Positions 34,289 through 42,349 of a stretch of DNA of 53,507 bases are shown here, piece after piece. The stretch lies in the NCBI GenBank assembly GCA_015056145.1, contig SVGY01000017.1:1-53507 (forward strand), given 5' to 3'. The stretch is from Clostridiales bacterium (GTDB lineage Bacteria > Bacillota > Clostridia > Christensenellales > Aristaeellaceae). Under the pieces are notes generated by a model. It did not search any database, was not told the DNA's origin, and was given only the letters and a program-made list of their open reading frames with translations. Positions within the stretch are counted from its first letter, which is position 1; each line of letters opens with the position of its first letter. A program made the translations under genes and the position numbers.

Positions 34289-34812
34289 GACAGATCACAT
34301 CCTTTCCCTTTCAATTCTTTTTTAAGCTTTTCCTTTGCTCGTTTCAGTCTGCTACTGACTGCCTGTTGAGTGATTCCCAGAGATTCCGCTGCTTCATAAG
34401 TGGTCATCCCTTCAAAGCTGCACAGAAGAATGACTTCCCTGAGTTTGACTGGCAATTCCATGACCGCTGTCATGATTTCCTTGTCGCCAGTTTCCATTTG
34501 CACCGTCTGTTCCGGCAACTGGCTGAGATCGACCCGTCTGTCAACAAATCGAAACCAGCGACCACGAAGCATATCCCGGCATGTGTTCATGGCAATCCTG
34601 AAAATCCAGGTTTTTTCGCTGCCGTCCCCATGAAAAGAGTCAAGGCTCTTATATACCTTGATAAATGTCTCCTGCACTGCGTCTTCAGCGAGACTTCGAT
34701 CATGAAGAAATGTGAAGCAGACTCTCAGCAGACTGGTTTGATACCTGTCAACAAGTTCTTCCAGCTTCTTATCCTTGGTGATCGCCGGGCCCTTGGCCAC
34801 CACCGTGCTCAT
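34285..34812 (-). CDS. ECF-type RNA polymerase sigma factor (copy 2)
   Basis: A 175-residue ECF sigma factor. Region 2: LLRVCFTFLHDRSLAEDAVQ, ETFIKVYKSLDSF and TWIFRIAMNTCRDMLRGRW. Region 4: LPVKLREVILLCSFEGMTTYEA and the HTH ESLGITQQAVSSRLKRAKEK. ATG 34812 follows GGGAGG; the frame continues 37 codons upstream from a GTG without a ribosome site, so I reject that start. The 4-bp overlap with the anti-sigma gene mirrors copy 1. Confidence 0.9.
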   Translation of the reverse strand: MSTVVAKGPAITKDKKLEELVDRYQTSLLRVCFTFLHDRSLAEDAVQETFIKVYKSLDSFHGDGSEKTWIFRIAMNTCRDMLRGRWFRFVDRRVDLSQLPEQTVQMETGDKEIMTAVMELPVKLREVILLCSFEGMTTYEAAESLGITQQAVSSRLKRAKEKLKKELKGKGCDLS

Positions 34813-35128
34813 CGGCTCATCGCCTCCCTTCACCTGAACAGACGAAAAAACTTCCCGAATAACAACATCAGCCAAACAATTTTTTCTGAGTGGCTTTTTT
34901 GATGCCACCCCATTGTTATACACGTTTTCCGGCTCTTAAGCCACACCGATATCTATTCTTATAGGAAGTGTGTCTGTCCGGCATCCTGTTCACATCGAGT
35001 CGAGATAACGGGACGGTCGCCCAACCTGTCAACATCGAAAAATGAAACTGTCCGGGAAGGAAAAATGAAACCCCTGCGGGGGGGAACAGACAAAAAGAAA
35101 AACCACCCTTACGGGTGGTCTTTCTTTT
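34813..35128. other. Gene-free region upstream of the copy 2 sigma gene
   Basis: 316 bp with the sigma-gene leader at its left end, a tRNA terminator at its right end, and no credible ORF. A candidate ECF-like promoter motif for autoregulation (GGAAAACG then TATAAC, minus strand, about 34914-34935) is present but unconvincing. Confidence 0.5.
35092..35119 (-). terminator. Terminator of the tRNA-Val gene
   Basis: Minus strand ACCACCC-gtaa-GGGTGGT hairpin (35102-35119) followed by TTTTTCTTTTT. It starts 9 bp after the tRNA 3' end. Confidence 0.85.
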
Positions 35129-35204
35129 TGGTGGTGCTTACTGGACTCGAACCAGTGACCCCATCGATGTGAACGATGTGCTCTACCAACTGAGCCAAAG
35201 CACC
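35129..35204 (-). tRNA. tRNA-Val (anticodon CAC)
   Basis: A 76-nt cloverleaf on the minus strand. Acceptor stem GGTGCTT/AAGCACC, D-arm GGCTC/GAGC, anticodon stem CATCG/CGATG with loop TTCACAT (anticodon CAC, reading GUG), T-arm ACTGG-TTCGAGT-CCAGT, discriminator A and encoded CCA. Confidence 0.95.
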
Positions 35205-35229
35205 TCATCACCTGTTGGCGACGCAAATT

Positions 35230-35258
35230 ATATTAGCACAGTTTCCACTGCCTGTCAA
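35230..35258 (-). promoter_or_regulatory. Promoter of tRNA-Val
   Basis: Minus strand TTGACA (35253-35258), 17-bp spacer, TAATAT (35230-35235). Confidence 0.8.
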
Positions 35259-35277
35259 GCATGAAATGTACTTCATC

Positions 35278-35306
35278 TTGAATTTTTCTTCCTGGCGTGC
35301 TATGAT
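35278..35306 (+). promoter_or_regulatory. Promoter of rnpB
   Basis: TTGAAT (35278-35283), 17-bp spacer, TATGAT (35301-35306), 7 bp before the inferred RNA 5' end. Confidence 0.8.
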
Positions 35307-35312
35307 TACATC

Positions 35313-35657
35313 TGCGGGGCGGCCAGGCGATCGCGTGGTCAACCGTGCCATGAGGAAAGTCCGAGCATCGCAGGGCAGGATGCCGGCTAACGGCCGGTGG
35401 AGGCAACTCCAAGGAAAGTGCAACAGAGATATACCGCCGTCGGCATTGCCGGCGGTAAGGCTGGAAAGGCGAGGTAAGAGCTCACCCAAACCTATGGTAA
35501 CACAGGTTTGCTGTAAACCCCATCCGATGCAAGATCCGACCAGAAGCTATACGGCGGCCCGTCGTGCTTCTAAAGAGATCGCTGGAACCGTGCGGCAACG
35601 CACGGTGTAGATAGATGATCGTCCAACGACAGAACTCGGCTTACGACCGCACCCGCA
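35313..35657 (+). ncRNA. rnpB: RNase P RNA, bacterial type
   Basis: Catalytic RNA that trims the 5' leader of pre-tRNAs. Universally conserved pieces are in order: GAGGAAAGTCCGAGC (P4/CR-I), AGTGCAACAGAGA, GGTAAGGCTGGAAAGG, GGTAAGAGCTCACC, GGTAAC then GTAAACCCC, and near the 3' end AGATAGATGATCG and ACAGAACTCGGCTTA. The ends (TGCGGGGCGG and CCGCACCCGCA) pair as P1. Length about 345 nt. The ends are set by P1 and are good to a few bases. Confidence 0.96.
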
Positions 35658-35660
35658 TTC

Positions 35661-35695
35661 AAAACACGCCGGAATTGCACGGTGTGTTTTTTCTT
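35661..35695 (+). terminator. Terminator of rnpB
   Basis: AACACGCCG / CGGTGTGTT hairpin (one G-U pair) followed by a T run at about 35687-35692. Confidence 0.75.
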
Positions 35696-35709
35696 TTGCC
35701 CTGAAAACA

Positions 35710-35738
35710 GTATAGCCCCGGCAAAGCTGCGCACACTA
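35710..35738 (+). promoter_or_regulatory. Possible sigma-G/F-type promoter of gpr
   Basis: GTATA at 35710-35714 and CACACTA at 35732-35738, 17 bp apart, resemble the forespore GNATA/CATNNTA pattern. gpr is forespore-expressed in Bacillus. The match is loose. Confidence 0.35.
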
Positions 35739-35764
35739 TCCCCCAAAGGAAGGATGGGATTTGT

Positions 35765-36691
35765 ATGCGAGGTTTTCGTACCGATTTGGCCATGGAACGC
35801 ATCAGCGAGGAAAGCGGCCGGCTGGAAGGGGTGAACATGAGCACCCATGCAGTGGGCGGCGTGAAGCGCACACGCATCGTCATCGAAAGCGGACGGGCAG
35901 CCAAACTGCTGGGCCGTCCACGGGGCGAATATATCACCCTGGAATGCAGCGATCTCTACAAATGCACTCCGGAAAGGCGGCAATTGCTCATCCGCCTGGT
36001 GGCCCAGGCCATCCGGGTAATGCTGCCCAAGGAGGGCGAGGTGCTGCTGGTGGGGCTTGGCAACCGCAATGTTACCGCCGATGCGCTGGGGACCCGTGTC
36101 ATCGAGCGGATTCTTGTGACCCGTCACCTGCAGGAAACCATTGCCCGGGATATGCAGGGCAAGCTTCGGGGCGTCAGCGCCATTGCGCCCGGCGTGCTGG
36201 GGCTCACCGGTATTGAAACAGCCGAGCTCTGCCGGGGCCTTATCCAGCATGTCAAGCCTGCTGCGGTCATTGCTGTGGATGCCCTCGCAGCCTTTGAAAG
36301 CCAGCGCATCTGCAATACTGTCCAGATTACCGATACCGGCATTGAGCCCGGCAGCGGTGTGGGCAACCACAGGCTGGGCCTCACCCGGGATACCCTTGGC
36401 GTTAAGGTAATCGCTGTGGGGGTACCCATGGTGGTGTATGCCTCCACCATTGCCCGGGATGCCATGGCCAACCTGATGGAAGAATATGGCGTAATGAACC
36501 CGGAGCATCCTAAGGCGGCAGAACGTCTTTTGACGCAGGTGGCTCAGGGCGTGCTGGGCAGTATGGTTGTCACCCCAAGAGAAATTGATGAAATGGTGCT
36601 CAGTGTTGCCGACCTGCTCAGCGAGGGCATCAATCTGGCGCTGCACCCTGCGCTGGATGCGGACACGCTGCATACTTACCTGCACCCGTAG
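35765..36691 (+). CDS. gpr: Germination protease
   Basis: Degrades small acid-soluble spore proteins when spores germinate. The 308 residues open RTDLAMERISEESG, the autoprocessing region of the family, and contain LLVGLGNRNVTADALG (94-109), IAPGVLGLTGIETAEL and the signature TDTGIEPGSGVGNHR (about 190-204). This indicates an organism able to form endospores. It directly precedes spoIIP, as in Bacillus and many Clostridia. AAGGAAGGATG precedes the ATG. Confidence 0.96.
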   Translation: MRGFRTDLAMERISEESGRLEGVNMSTHAVGGVKRTRIVIESGRAAKLLGRPRGEYITLECSDLYKCTPERRQLLIRLVAQAIRVMLPKEGEVLLVGLGNRNVTADALGTRVIERILVTRHLQETIARDMQGKLRGVSAIAPGVLGLTGIETAELCRGLIQHVKPAAVIAVDALAAFESQRICNTVQITDTGIEPGSGVGNHRLGLTRDTLGVKVIAVGVPMVVYASTIARDAMANLMEEYGVMNPEHPKAAERLLTQVAQGVLGSMVVTPREIDEMVLSVADLLSEGINLALHPALDADTLHTYLHP

Positions 36692-36732
36692 CATATCCTC
36701 CCCTGAAAACCTTTGTACAGGCGGTGTATGCT

Positions 36733-37665
36733 ATGGACATGCTTGATAAAAAACGCTTTGTGGTACTGCTTATGCTGATGTTTGTGGTGGGAGTGTGCGT
36801 GGGCCTGCTCTTGCCGAAGAACAGCGGTTTTGAACCCGATCCGGCAGTGGTTGCTGCCTTTTCCGCAGGCAGTTTTGAAGACGAGGAAGTAAATATGCCT
36901 ACAGAGGAGCCTTTTACCCTTGTAGCTGTTACCCATACGCCTGAGCCCACCACATCCCCCGCACCTGCCGGGGATGCCTTCACCCTGGAGGTGATCCGGG
37001 AGGAACAACCCGCCAAAAAAGCCGGGCGCATTCTCATCTACCATACCCACACCTACGAGGCCTATGAAAAACAGCCGGGCATGGATTATGAGGAAACCAC
37101 CCAATGGCGCACTGCCAACCACGATTACAACATGGTGCGTGTGGGCGGCGAGCTGGCAGCGTTGCTCAGAGGGCTGGGCTTTGAGGTGGTGCACGACACC
37201 ACTGACTTTGAGCCGCCGGTGCTGGACAGCGCCTACACCCGTTCCCTGGATATGCTGATGATGCGGCGGCAGCGAGGCGAAAGCTTCGATCTGTGCATCG
37301 ATCTGCACCGGGATGCCTATATAAACGGCCAAAGCGGCGCAAACACCGTGGCCTTTGGCGGCCAGGAACTGGCACGGCTGATGTTCCTTATCGGCAAAGG
37401 GGAGGGTCGAACCGGGCAGGGATTTGCGGAAAAACCCGACTGGGAGAAAAACCTGTTTTACGCCCAGCAGATCACCGACGAAATCAATCGTCAGGTGCCG
37501 GGCCTTTGCAAAAACGTCATGCTGAAATCCGGACGGTACAATCAGCATGTATCCGTAGGCTGCGTGCTGATTGAAGTGGGCAATAACCGCAACAGCCTTC
37601 AGGAGGCGCTCTGTTCCATGCCATACCTTGCAGACGCTATCGCTCAGGTTCTTTTCCCGGATTGA
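36733..37665 (+). CDS. spoIIP: Stage II sporulation protein P
   Basis: Amidase/endopeptidase of the DMP complex that degrades septal peptidoglycan during engulfment. An N-terminal transmembrane helix (about 9-27) and a variable linker are followed by the catalytic domain: ILIYHTHTYEAYEK (metal His), FDLCIDLHRDAYINGQ, NQHVSVGCVLIEVGNNRNS. The 310-residue length suits the family. Start ATG 36733 is 7 bp from a weak AGGCGGTG; GTG 36724 and ATG 36739 are alternatives. Follows gpr by 41 bp. Confidence 0.93.
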   Translation: MDMLDKKRFVVLLMLMFVVGVCVGLLLPKNSGFEPDPAVVAAFSAGSFEDEEVNMPTEEPFTLVAVTHTPEPTTSPAPAGDAFTLEVIREEQPAKKAGRILIYHTHTYEAYEKQPGMDYEETTQWRTANHDYNMVRVGGELAALLRGLGFEVVHDTTDFEPPVLDSAYTRSLDMLMMRRQRGESFDLCIDLHRDAYINGQSGANTVAFGGQELARLMFLIGKGEGRTGQGFAEKPDWEKNLFYAQQITDEINRQVPGLCKNVMLKSGRYNQHVSVGCVLIEVGNNRNSLQEALCSMPYLADAIAQVLFPD

Positions 37666-37747
37666 GTCTTGAAAATCCTCCCTTTTCCGGGTATAATCGA
37701 TTGGAGAATGGTTTATAAGGCCGTTTGTGCCAACGGAGGGATTTTCC

Positions 37748-38506
37748 TTGGACCAGCGTTCCATCGGTTTTCTGGACAGCGGGCTGGGCGGTATCAGCGT
37801 GCTGAGCGAAGCTTTGCGCCAGCTGCCCGATGAGAACTATATCTATTTCGGTGATACCCTGAACGCCCCCTATGGCGACAAGGATCCGCAGGAAGTTTTT
37901 CGGCTGACCCACCAGGCGGTAGACAAGCTGATTGCCATGGATTGCAAGGCCATCGTCATCGCCTGCAATACAGCCACAAGCTGCGCCGCCGGGCAACTCC
38001 GCCAGGAACTGAGCCTGCCCATTATCGGCCTGGAGCCCGCCCTGAAGCCCGCCTCGCTTTTGCCGGGCGAGGGCAAAATACTGGTTATGGCCACCCACAA
38101 TACGCTCCGTCTGCCAAAATTTCAGGCACTGATGCAGCTTTATGGCAAAGATGCCCTGCCTGTGCCCTGTCCCGGCCTGATGGAATGCGTGGAGCGAGGA
38201 CAGCTGGAGGGCGAAGAAGTGGATCATCTTCTCCGCTCTATATTGAGTCCCTTTTTAAACGAGCCCGTAAAGGCCGTTGTTCTGGGCTGCACCCATTATC
38301 CCTTCCTGCGCAGGGCTATTGCCCGCTTTTTCCCGGAAAACGTCCCCCTTATCGACGGCAACGCCGGCGCTATCCGCCAGCTGAAACGCCGCCTTACGGA
38401 AGAAAACCTTCTGGGCAACCACCCCTTTGGCGGCAGCGTCACCTTCCTTTCCTCATCAGAGGATGAAGCTGCCGTACGCCGTATGCAAAGCATGCTTCGT
38501 GGTTGA
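37748..38506 (+). CDS. murI: Glutamate racemase
   Basis: Makes D-glutamate for peptidoglycan. The 252 residues contain FLDSGLGGISVLSEAL (8-23), IACNTATSCA (71-80; C73) and VVLGCTHYPFL (177-187; C181, H183), the two-cysteine acid/base pair of the family. I chose TTG 37748 because GGAGGG lies 7 bases upstream; an in-frame GTG at 37727 has no such site. Divergent genes do not intervene, so it may extend the gpr-spoIIP transcript. Confidence 0.95.
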   Translation: MDQRSIGFLDSGLGGISVLSEALRQLPDENYIYFGDTLNAPYGDKDPQEVFRLTHQAVDKLIAMDCKAIVIACNTATSCAAGQLRQELSLPIIGLEPALKPASLLPGEGKILVMATHNTLRLPKFQALMQLYGKDALPVPCPGLMECVERGQLEGEEVDHLLRSILSPFLNEPVKAVVLGCTHYPFLRRAIARFFPENVPLIDGNAGAIRQLKRRLTEENLLGNHPFGGSVTFLSSSEDEAAVRRMQSMLRG

Positions 38507-38556
38507 CAACACCCGCATCCCGTTCTTTTCAAAAGATGCAGAATAGAGGTACCGGC

Positions 38557-39657
38557 ATGAAAAAGGTAATGCTTGTCTTTGGCACACGTCCGGAAGCCAT
38601 CAAAATGTGCCCTCTGGTTCTGGAAATGCGCAAACATCCCGAATTTGAAACCGTGGTGTGCGTTACCGGCCAGCACCGGCAAATGCTGGATCAGATCCTG
38701 GCCTGCTTCCAGGTGGAACCCAAATACGACCTGGGCATCATGCAGGAAAACCAGACGCTTTTCGATGTAACGCTCAGCATTCTTGGTCTCCTCAGGGAAA
38801 TCCTCACTGCCGAAAAGCCGGATGTAGTTCTGGTGCACGGCGACACTTCCACCGCCTTCGCCACCGCCCTGGCCTGCTTTTATCTGCAGATCCCCGTGGG
38901 GCATGTGGAGGCCGGGCTTCGCACCTACAACCTTCAATCCCCCTTCCCCGAGGAATTCAACCGCCAGGCGGTGGATCTTATCTCCGATTTTTACTTTGCT
39001 CCCACGGAAACAAGCCGCAAGAACCTGCTCAAGGAAGGCAAGCCTGACGAAAAAATATTCGTCACCGGCAATACCGTCATCGATGCCCTGGCAACCACCG
39101 TGCAGAAGGATTATCAGCACCCCGAAATCGACTGGGCCAAAGGCAGCCGGTTGCTTCTGCTGACGGCACACCGGCGTGAAAACCTGGGTGAACCCATGCG
39201 GGAGATGTTCACAGCTATCCGCCGCATTGCCGATGAATTTGAAAATGTGAAGGTGCTCTACCCCATGCATCTGAACCCAGCCGTCCGGGATATGGCTAAT
39301 GCCTGCTTCAGCGGCCAGGAGCGCATCCACATGATTGAGCCACTGGACGTACTGGATTTCCACAATCTTATGGCCCGGGCCCATCTCATCCTTACGGACA
39401 GCGGCGGCATTCAGGAAGAAGCCCCTGCGCTGGGCAAGCCGGTATTGGTAATGAGGAATACCACCGAACGGCCCGAGGGCGTTATCGCCGGAACCCTGAA
39501 ACTGGTTGGAACCGACGGACAGGCTATCTACACCGCCATAAAGGAACTCCTCACCGACCCCGCCGCATGCCACAGGATGGAAAGCGCCGCCAATCCCTAC
39601 GGCGACGGCAAGGCCAGCAAGTACATTGCCCAAATACTGAAAGAGAAGCTTGGATGA
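38557..39657 (+). CDS. wecB: UDP-N-acetylglucosamine 2-epimerase (non-hydrolysing)
   Basis: Interconverts UDP-GlcNAc and UDP-ManNAc for cell-surface polysaccharide or teichoic acid linkage units. The 366 residues start MKKVMLVFGTRPEAIKMCPL and have VVLVHGDTSTAFATALA, GHVEAGLRTYNLQSPFPEEF and ILTDSGGIQEEAPALGKPVL, all catalytic-domain signatures. AGAGGT lies before ATG 38557; upstream codons are in frame but unsupported. Follows murI by 50 bp and ends at a terminator. Confidence 0.96.
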   Translation: MKKVMLVFGTRPEAIKMCPLVLEMRKHPEFETVVCVTGQHRQMLDQILACFQVEPKYDLGIMQENQTLFDVTLSILGLLREILTAEKPDVVLVHGDTSTAFATALACFYLQIPVGHVEAGLRTYNLQSPFPEEFNRQAVDLISDFYFAPTETSRKNLLKEGKPDEKIFVTGNTVIDALATTVQKDYQHPEIDWAKGSRLLLLTAHRRENLGEPMREMFTAIRRIADEFENVKVLYPMHLNPAVRDMANACFSGQERIHMIEPLDVLDFHNLMARAHLILTDSGGIQEEAPALGKPVLVMRNTTERPEGVIAGTLKLVGTDGQAIYTAIKELLTDPAACHRMESAANPYGDGKASKYIAQILKEKLG

Positions 39658-39669
39658 TTTTTTCACATG

Positions 39670-39696
39670 CACTGTGCGTCAGGCACAGTGTTTTTT
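39670..39696 (+). terminator. Terminator of murI-wecB
   Basis: CACTGTGC-gtcag-GCACAGTG (39670-39690) followed by six T residues. Confidence 0.88.
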
Positions 39697-39859
39697 CGTC
39701 TTTGATTCACCAAATATATAATTCCGCCGGCAAAGAAACCGGAAATCTCTGTAAATATGACAGAGCTTCTCCAGCTTTGCCGTATCCATTTTGTTTCATC
39801 ACACAATCACAAATAAGCGCCTCATAGTCTGGCCCGAATCTATTTTCCGGATTCTTTCC

Positions 39860-40354
39860 TTAAGCCTCCCGCCGTATATCCTCAAGGGATTCCAGCAGTG
39901 CATTTTGCCGCAGTACAGCCTCCAGTTCCAGTCGCTGCCGTTCTTCTTCCGGTTTCCCTTCCTGACGGCTGTACATCCTGGCCGCCCATTTTTTCAGAGG
40001 ATACTGCATCTCCATTTCCTCTGCCAGCCGATTCCGCAAGTATTCCCCTTCCTCGCCCAGATGCCCGGCGGCGTATTCCGCATACGCCAAACGGCTGTAC
40101 AGCGGTATATTTCGTTCCCGGAAAGCCTTTACAAACGGATCATCTTCGGGCAGATATTCCTCGTAAAATGTGGACATGAATCGGGACATATCTTCTATGG
40201 GGTATTCCGACAATACGTCTATGATAAAGTTATCAAGGTACTTCTGCTGCTGTTCAACGGAGGCACCTTTCAACGATTCTGCAAACCGCAACGAAACCTC
40301 ATGGGGAATTTTTCTTCCGCCAACGGCTGCAAGATACTTGGAAAGCAAGCTCAT
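39860..40354 (-). CDS. Hypothetical helical cytoplasmic protein
   Basis: A 164-residue, highly charged, mainly helical protein (MSLLSKYLAAVGGRKIPHEV ... EEERQRLELEAVLRQNALLE) with no signal, no membrane segment and no motif I know. GAAGG lies near the ATG at 40354; the frame runs upstream without support. Single leftward gene. Confidence 0.68.
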   Translation of the reverse strand: MSLLSKYLAAVGGRKIPHEVSLRFAESLKGASVEQQQKYLDNFIIDVLSEYPIEDMSRFMSTFYEEYLPEDDPFVKAFRERNIPLYSRLAYAEYAAGHLGEEGEYLRNRLAEEMEMQYPLKKWAARMYSRQEGKPEEERQRLELEAVLRQNALLESLEDIRREA

Positions 40355-40519
40355 AGCATCCCTTCTTTCTGTTGATTCTGTTTTCGTGTCATGACATCGG
40401 TTGGAAAATGGGACAGGATGCATGATATTACCGGATGGGATGCTTTTTGTCAATAACCTTTTTCAAAATAAACAGCATTCTTTCATTTGTTTGCCTGTCA
40501 GGTTCCGCTGACACAGCGT

Positions 40520-40870
40520 TTACATTCTCACCCCCCTCATCCCTCTCACCGCCAGGGCGCTCAGGCCACACCAGGCCAGCGCAAAGGCCGGGCAGATCTG
40601 CCCCCGAATATTTTTCCATTTTTTGCGGTAATCCCAGATATTGTATTTTTTGTTAAGTGTAACTCCCAGCAAGTATTCCATAGCCGTGATACCTGTGCCT
40701 CCGGCGATTGCCGGTATCCACAAAGGAAGCCCTTCCGTATGCCTCGCCAGCCATCTCAGCCAGCAAAGCCCTGCGCCTCCTGCAAATGCCATAGAGGGAT
40801 GGGTTCGCCCCCTCCACATAAGCTCTATGCAGGGATACAGCGCCGCTCCTGCCACAAAGGTTCCTATCAT
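40520..40870 (-). CDS. CmpB/PF06541-type putative ABC transporter permease-like membrane protein
   Basis: A 116-residue protein with three or four membrane helices and the family pattern GGTGITAMEYLLGVTLNKKY, then IWDYRKKWKNIRGQICPAFALAW. This small integral-membrane family is labelled as ABC permease in databases, but no ATPase partner is present here, so transport is doubtful. GGGAGG lies 8 bases before ATG 40870; an in-frame GTG sits inside the ribosome site. Confidence 0.78.
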   Translation of the reverse strand: MIGTFVAGAALYPCIELMWRGRTHPSMAFAGGAGLCWLRWLARHTEGLPLWIPAIAGGTGITAMEYLLGVTLNKKYNIWDYRKKWKNIRGQICPAFALAWCGLSALAVRGMRGVRM

Positions 40871-40927
40871 CCAAAGCACCTCCCTTTTTCAGCCAGTTTG
40901 CCCCGAAAACCTTTTCTCAACACAGGT

Positions 40928-40956
40928 TTGACGAATTTGCTTTTCTGGGTTATGAT
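40928..40956 (+). promoter_or_regulatory. Promoter of the CAP-domain protein gene
   Basis: TTGACG (40928-40933), 17-bp spacer, TATGAT (40951-40956). Confidence 0.7.
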
Positions 40957-40986
40957 GTGTGTATACCAGTGAAGGGAGTGGTTTCA

Positions 40987-42210
40987 ATGAACCATCGGAA
41001 CGCTATTTTTCGTTTTCTTTCCCTGCTTATCTGCCTTGTGCTGATGATCGGCTATGTACCCCAGGTGGACGCAGCCAAGAAAAAGCAGCTTACGGTAAAA
41101 GTTTCCACCACCACTTATCAGAACCGTTCCCGGGAACTATTGAAAAAAATCAACAACTACCGCAAGGAAAACGGCCTGGAACCTCTGGTGATGAGCACCG
41201 ATCTGGAAGAAGCCTCTCTGCAGCGCTCTGCGGAACTTTTCGTGCTCTTTGACCACACCCGCCCCAACATGACGGATTTTGACACTGTGATGGAGGACTA
41301 TCCCGCCAGCAACAACGGCGGGGCTATTTCCGAGCTGGTTGCTACCGACTTTACCAAAGCGGAAGAAGTGTTCCTGGACTGGCAGGAGGCCTATTCTGAC
41401 TACCTGCTGGACAGCGATTACACCCATGCCGGCATTGGCTGCGTGTACGTCAAGGGCAGCAACAACGAGTATTACTGGGTTATGATCCTGCAGCAGCAGC
41501 CCGAGGACTACAAGGGCAAAGCCGCCGCATCCACTGCCAAGGCAGGCCGTACCAAGACCATCCCTGTGGTGATCTCCGAAGAAATGTACCCCCATGCCGA
41601 TCAGACCCACCGCCGTTTTGAGCTGCGTGTCAGCGACATGAACATGAAAAACAAGGGCACCGCTCAGCCCACCGTATATCTCTACGACCGCTACGACGTA
41701 AAGATCGGCAAATGCGAGCTGGAAACCCTCAGCTTCAAGAGCAGCAACAGCTCCGTCTTCACCGTGGATTCCACTGGTACCGTAAAGAAGAAAAAGAACG
41801 GCACCGGTACCCTCACCGTTTCCTCCGCCGGTCTGGATGACGCCACCTGCACCGTTACCATCAGCGGCAGCGGCTCCGCTTCTTCCTCTTCCACTTCCTC
41901 CAGCAGCGGCAGCGTTACCGCCGCCACCATCGGCGATGTGGAGCCCGAGCTCACCCTGAAAGAGTACAGCAAGCATGTTGTGCTTTCTGTGTATGTGAAG
42001 GGCTCATCCGGCTATGTACTGTATCGTTCCACCTCCAAAACCGGCTCCTATACCAAGGTGGAAGAACAGGCCACCACCAAACGCTGGGATTTCCGCATTG
42101 AAAACGAGGATATGGACAGAACCTATTATTACAAAGTCCGTGCCTACAAAAACTCCGGCGGCAAGCGGGTTTACAGCGAATACAGCGTTCCCGTCAAAGT
42201 TGCTCCCTGA
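40987..42210 (+). CDS. Secreted CAP-domain protein with Ig-like and FN3-like regions
   Basis: A 407-residue exported protein. A signal peptide (1-29, ending QVDAA) is followed by a CAP/SCP domain (about 45-175): INNYRKENGLEPLVMSTDLE, ELFVLFDHTRPNM and YTHAGIGCVYVKGSNNEYYW. A Big-like beta region (about 190-295; FKSSNSSVFTVDSTGTVKKK) precedes a Ser-rich hinge and a C-terminal FN3-like domain (about 325-407; SGYVLYRSTSKTGSYTKVEE). Probably binds outside the cell or to the wall; CAP proteins are usually non-enzymatic in bacteria. AAGGGAG precedes ATG 40987. Terminator after the stop. Confidence 0.9.
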   Translation: MNHRNAIFRFLSLLICLVLMIGYVPQVDAAKKKQLTVKVSTTTYQNRSRELLKKINNYRKENGLEPLVMSTDLEEASLQRSAELFVLFDHTRPNMTDFDTVMEDYPASNNGGAISELVATDFTKAEEVFLDWQEAYSDYLLDSDYTHAGIGCVYVKGSNNEYYWVMILQQQPEDYKGKAAASTAKAGRTKTIPVVISEEMYPHADQTHRRFELRVSDMNMKNKGTAQPTVYLYDRYDVKIGKCELETLSFKSSNSSVFTVDSTGTVKKKKNGTGTLTVSSAGLDDATCTVTISGSGSASSSSTSSSSGSVTAATIGDVEPELTLKEYSKHVVLSVYVKGSSGYVLYRSTSKTGSYTKVEEQATTKRWDFRIENEDMDRTYYYKVRAYKNSGGKRVYSEYSVPVKVAP

Positions 42211-42229
42211 TATCTTTCCCAAAAATCCA

Positions 42230-42260
42230 GCAAGCCGCATTTTCCGCGGCTTGCTTTTTT
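42230..42260 (+). terminator. Terminator of the CAP-domain gene
   Basis: GCAAGCCGC / GCGGCTTGC, a 9-bp stem, followed by six T residues. Confidence 0.9.
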
Positions 42261-42283
42261 GTTTCAGGCCTGACCCGGCCGCC

Positions 42284-42313
42284 TTGCACAGCCCTTTGCG
42301 GCGGTGCTATAAT
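42284..42313 (+). promoter_or_regulatory. Promoter of the SGNH hydrolase gene
   Basis: TTGCAC (42284-42289), 18-bp spacer, TATAAT (42308-42313). Confidence 0.65.
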
Positions 42314-42349
42314 AATGTCACAGACTACGCACCAAAGGAGAGCCATCTC

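Noticed and set aside
34285..34923. Longer sigma-factor start at GTG 34923
   Set aside because: No ribosome site; the extra 37 residues are basic and unlike sigma region 2. ATG 34812 has GGGAGG upstream.
38296..39672. 458-codon frame antisense to murI/wecB
   Set aside because: Shadow; it spans two real genes and their gap.
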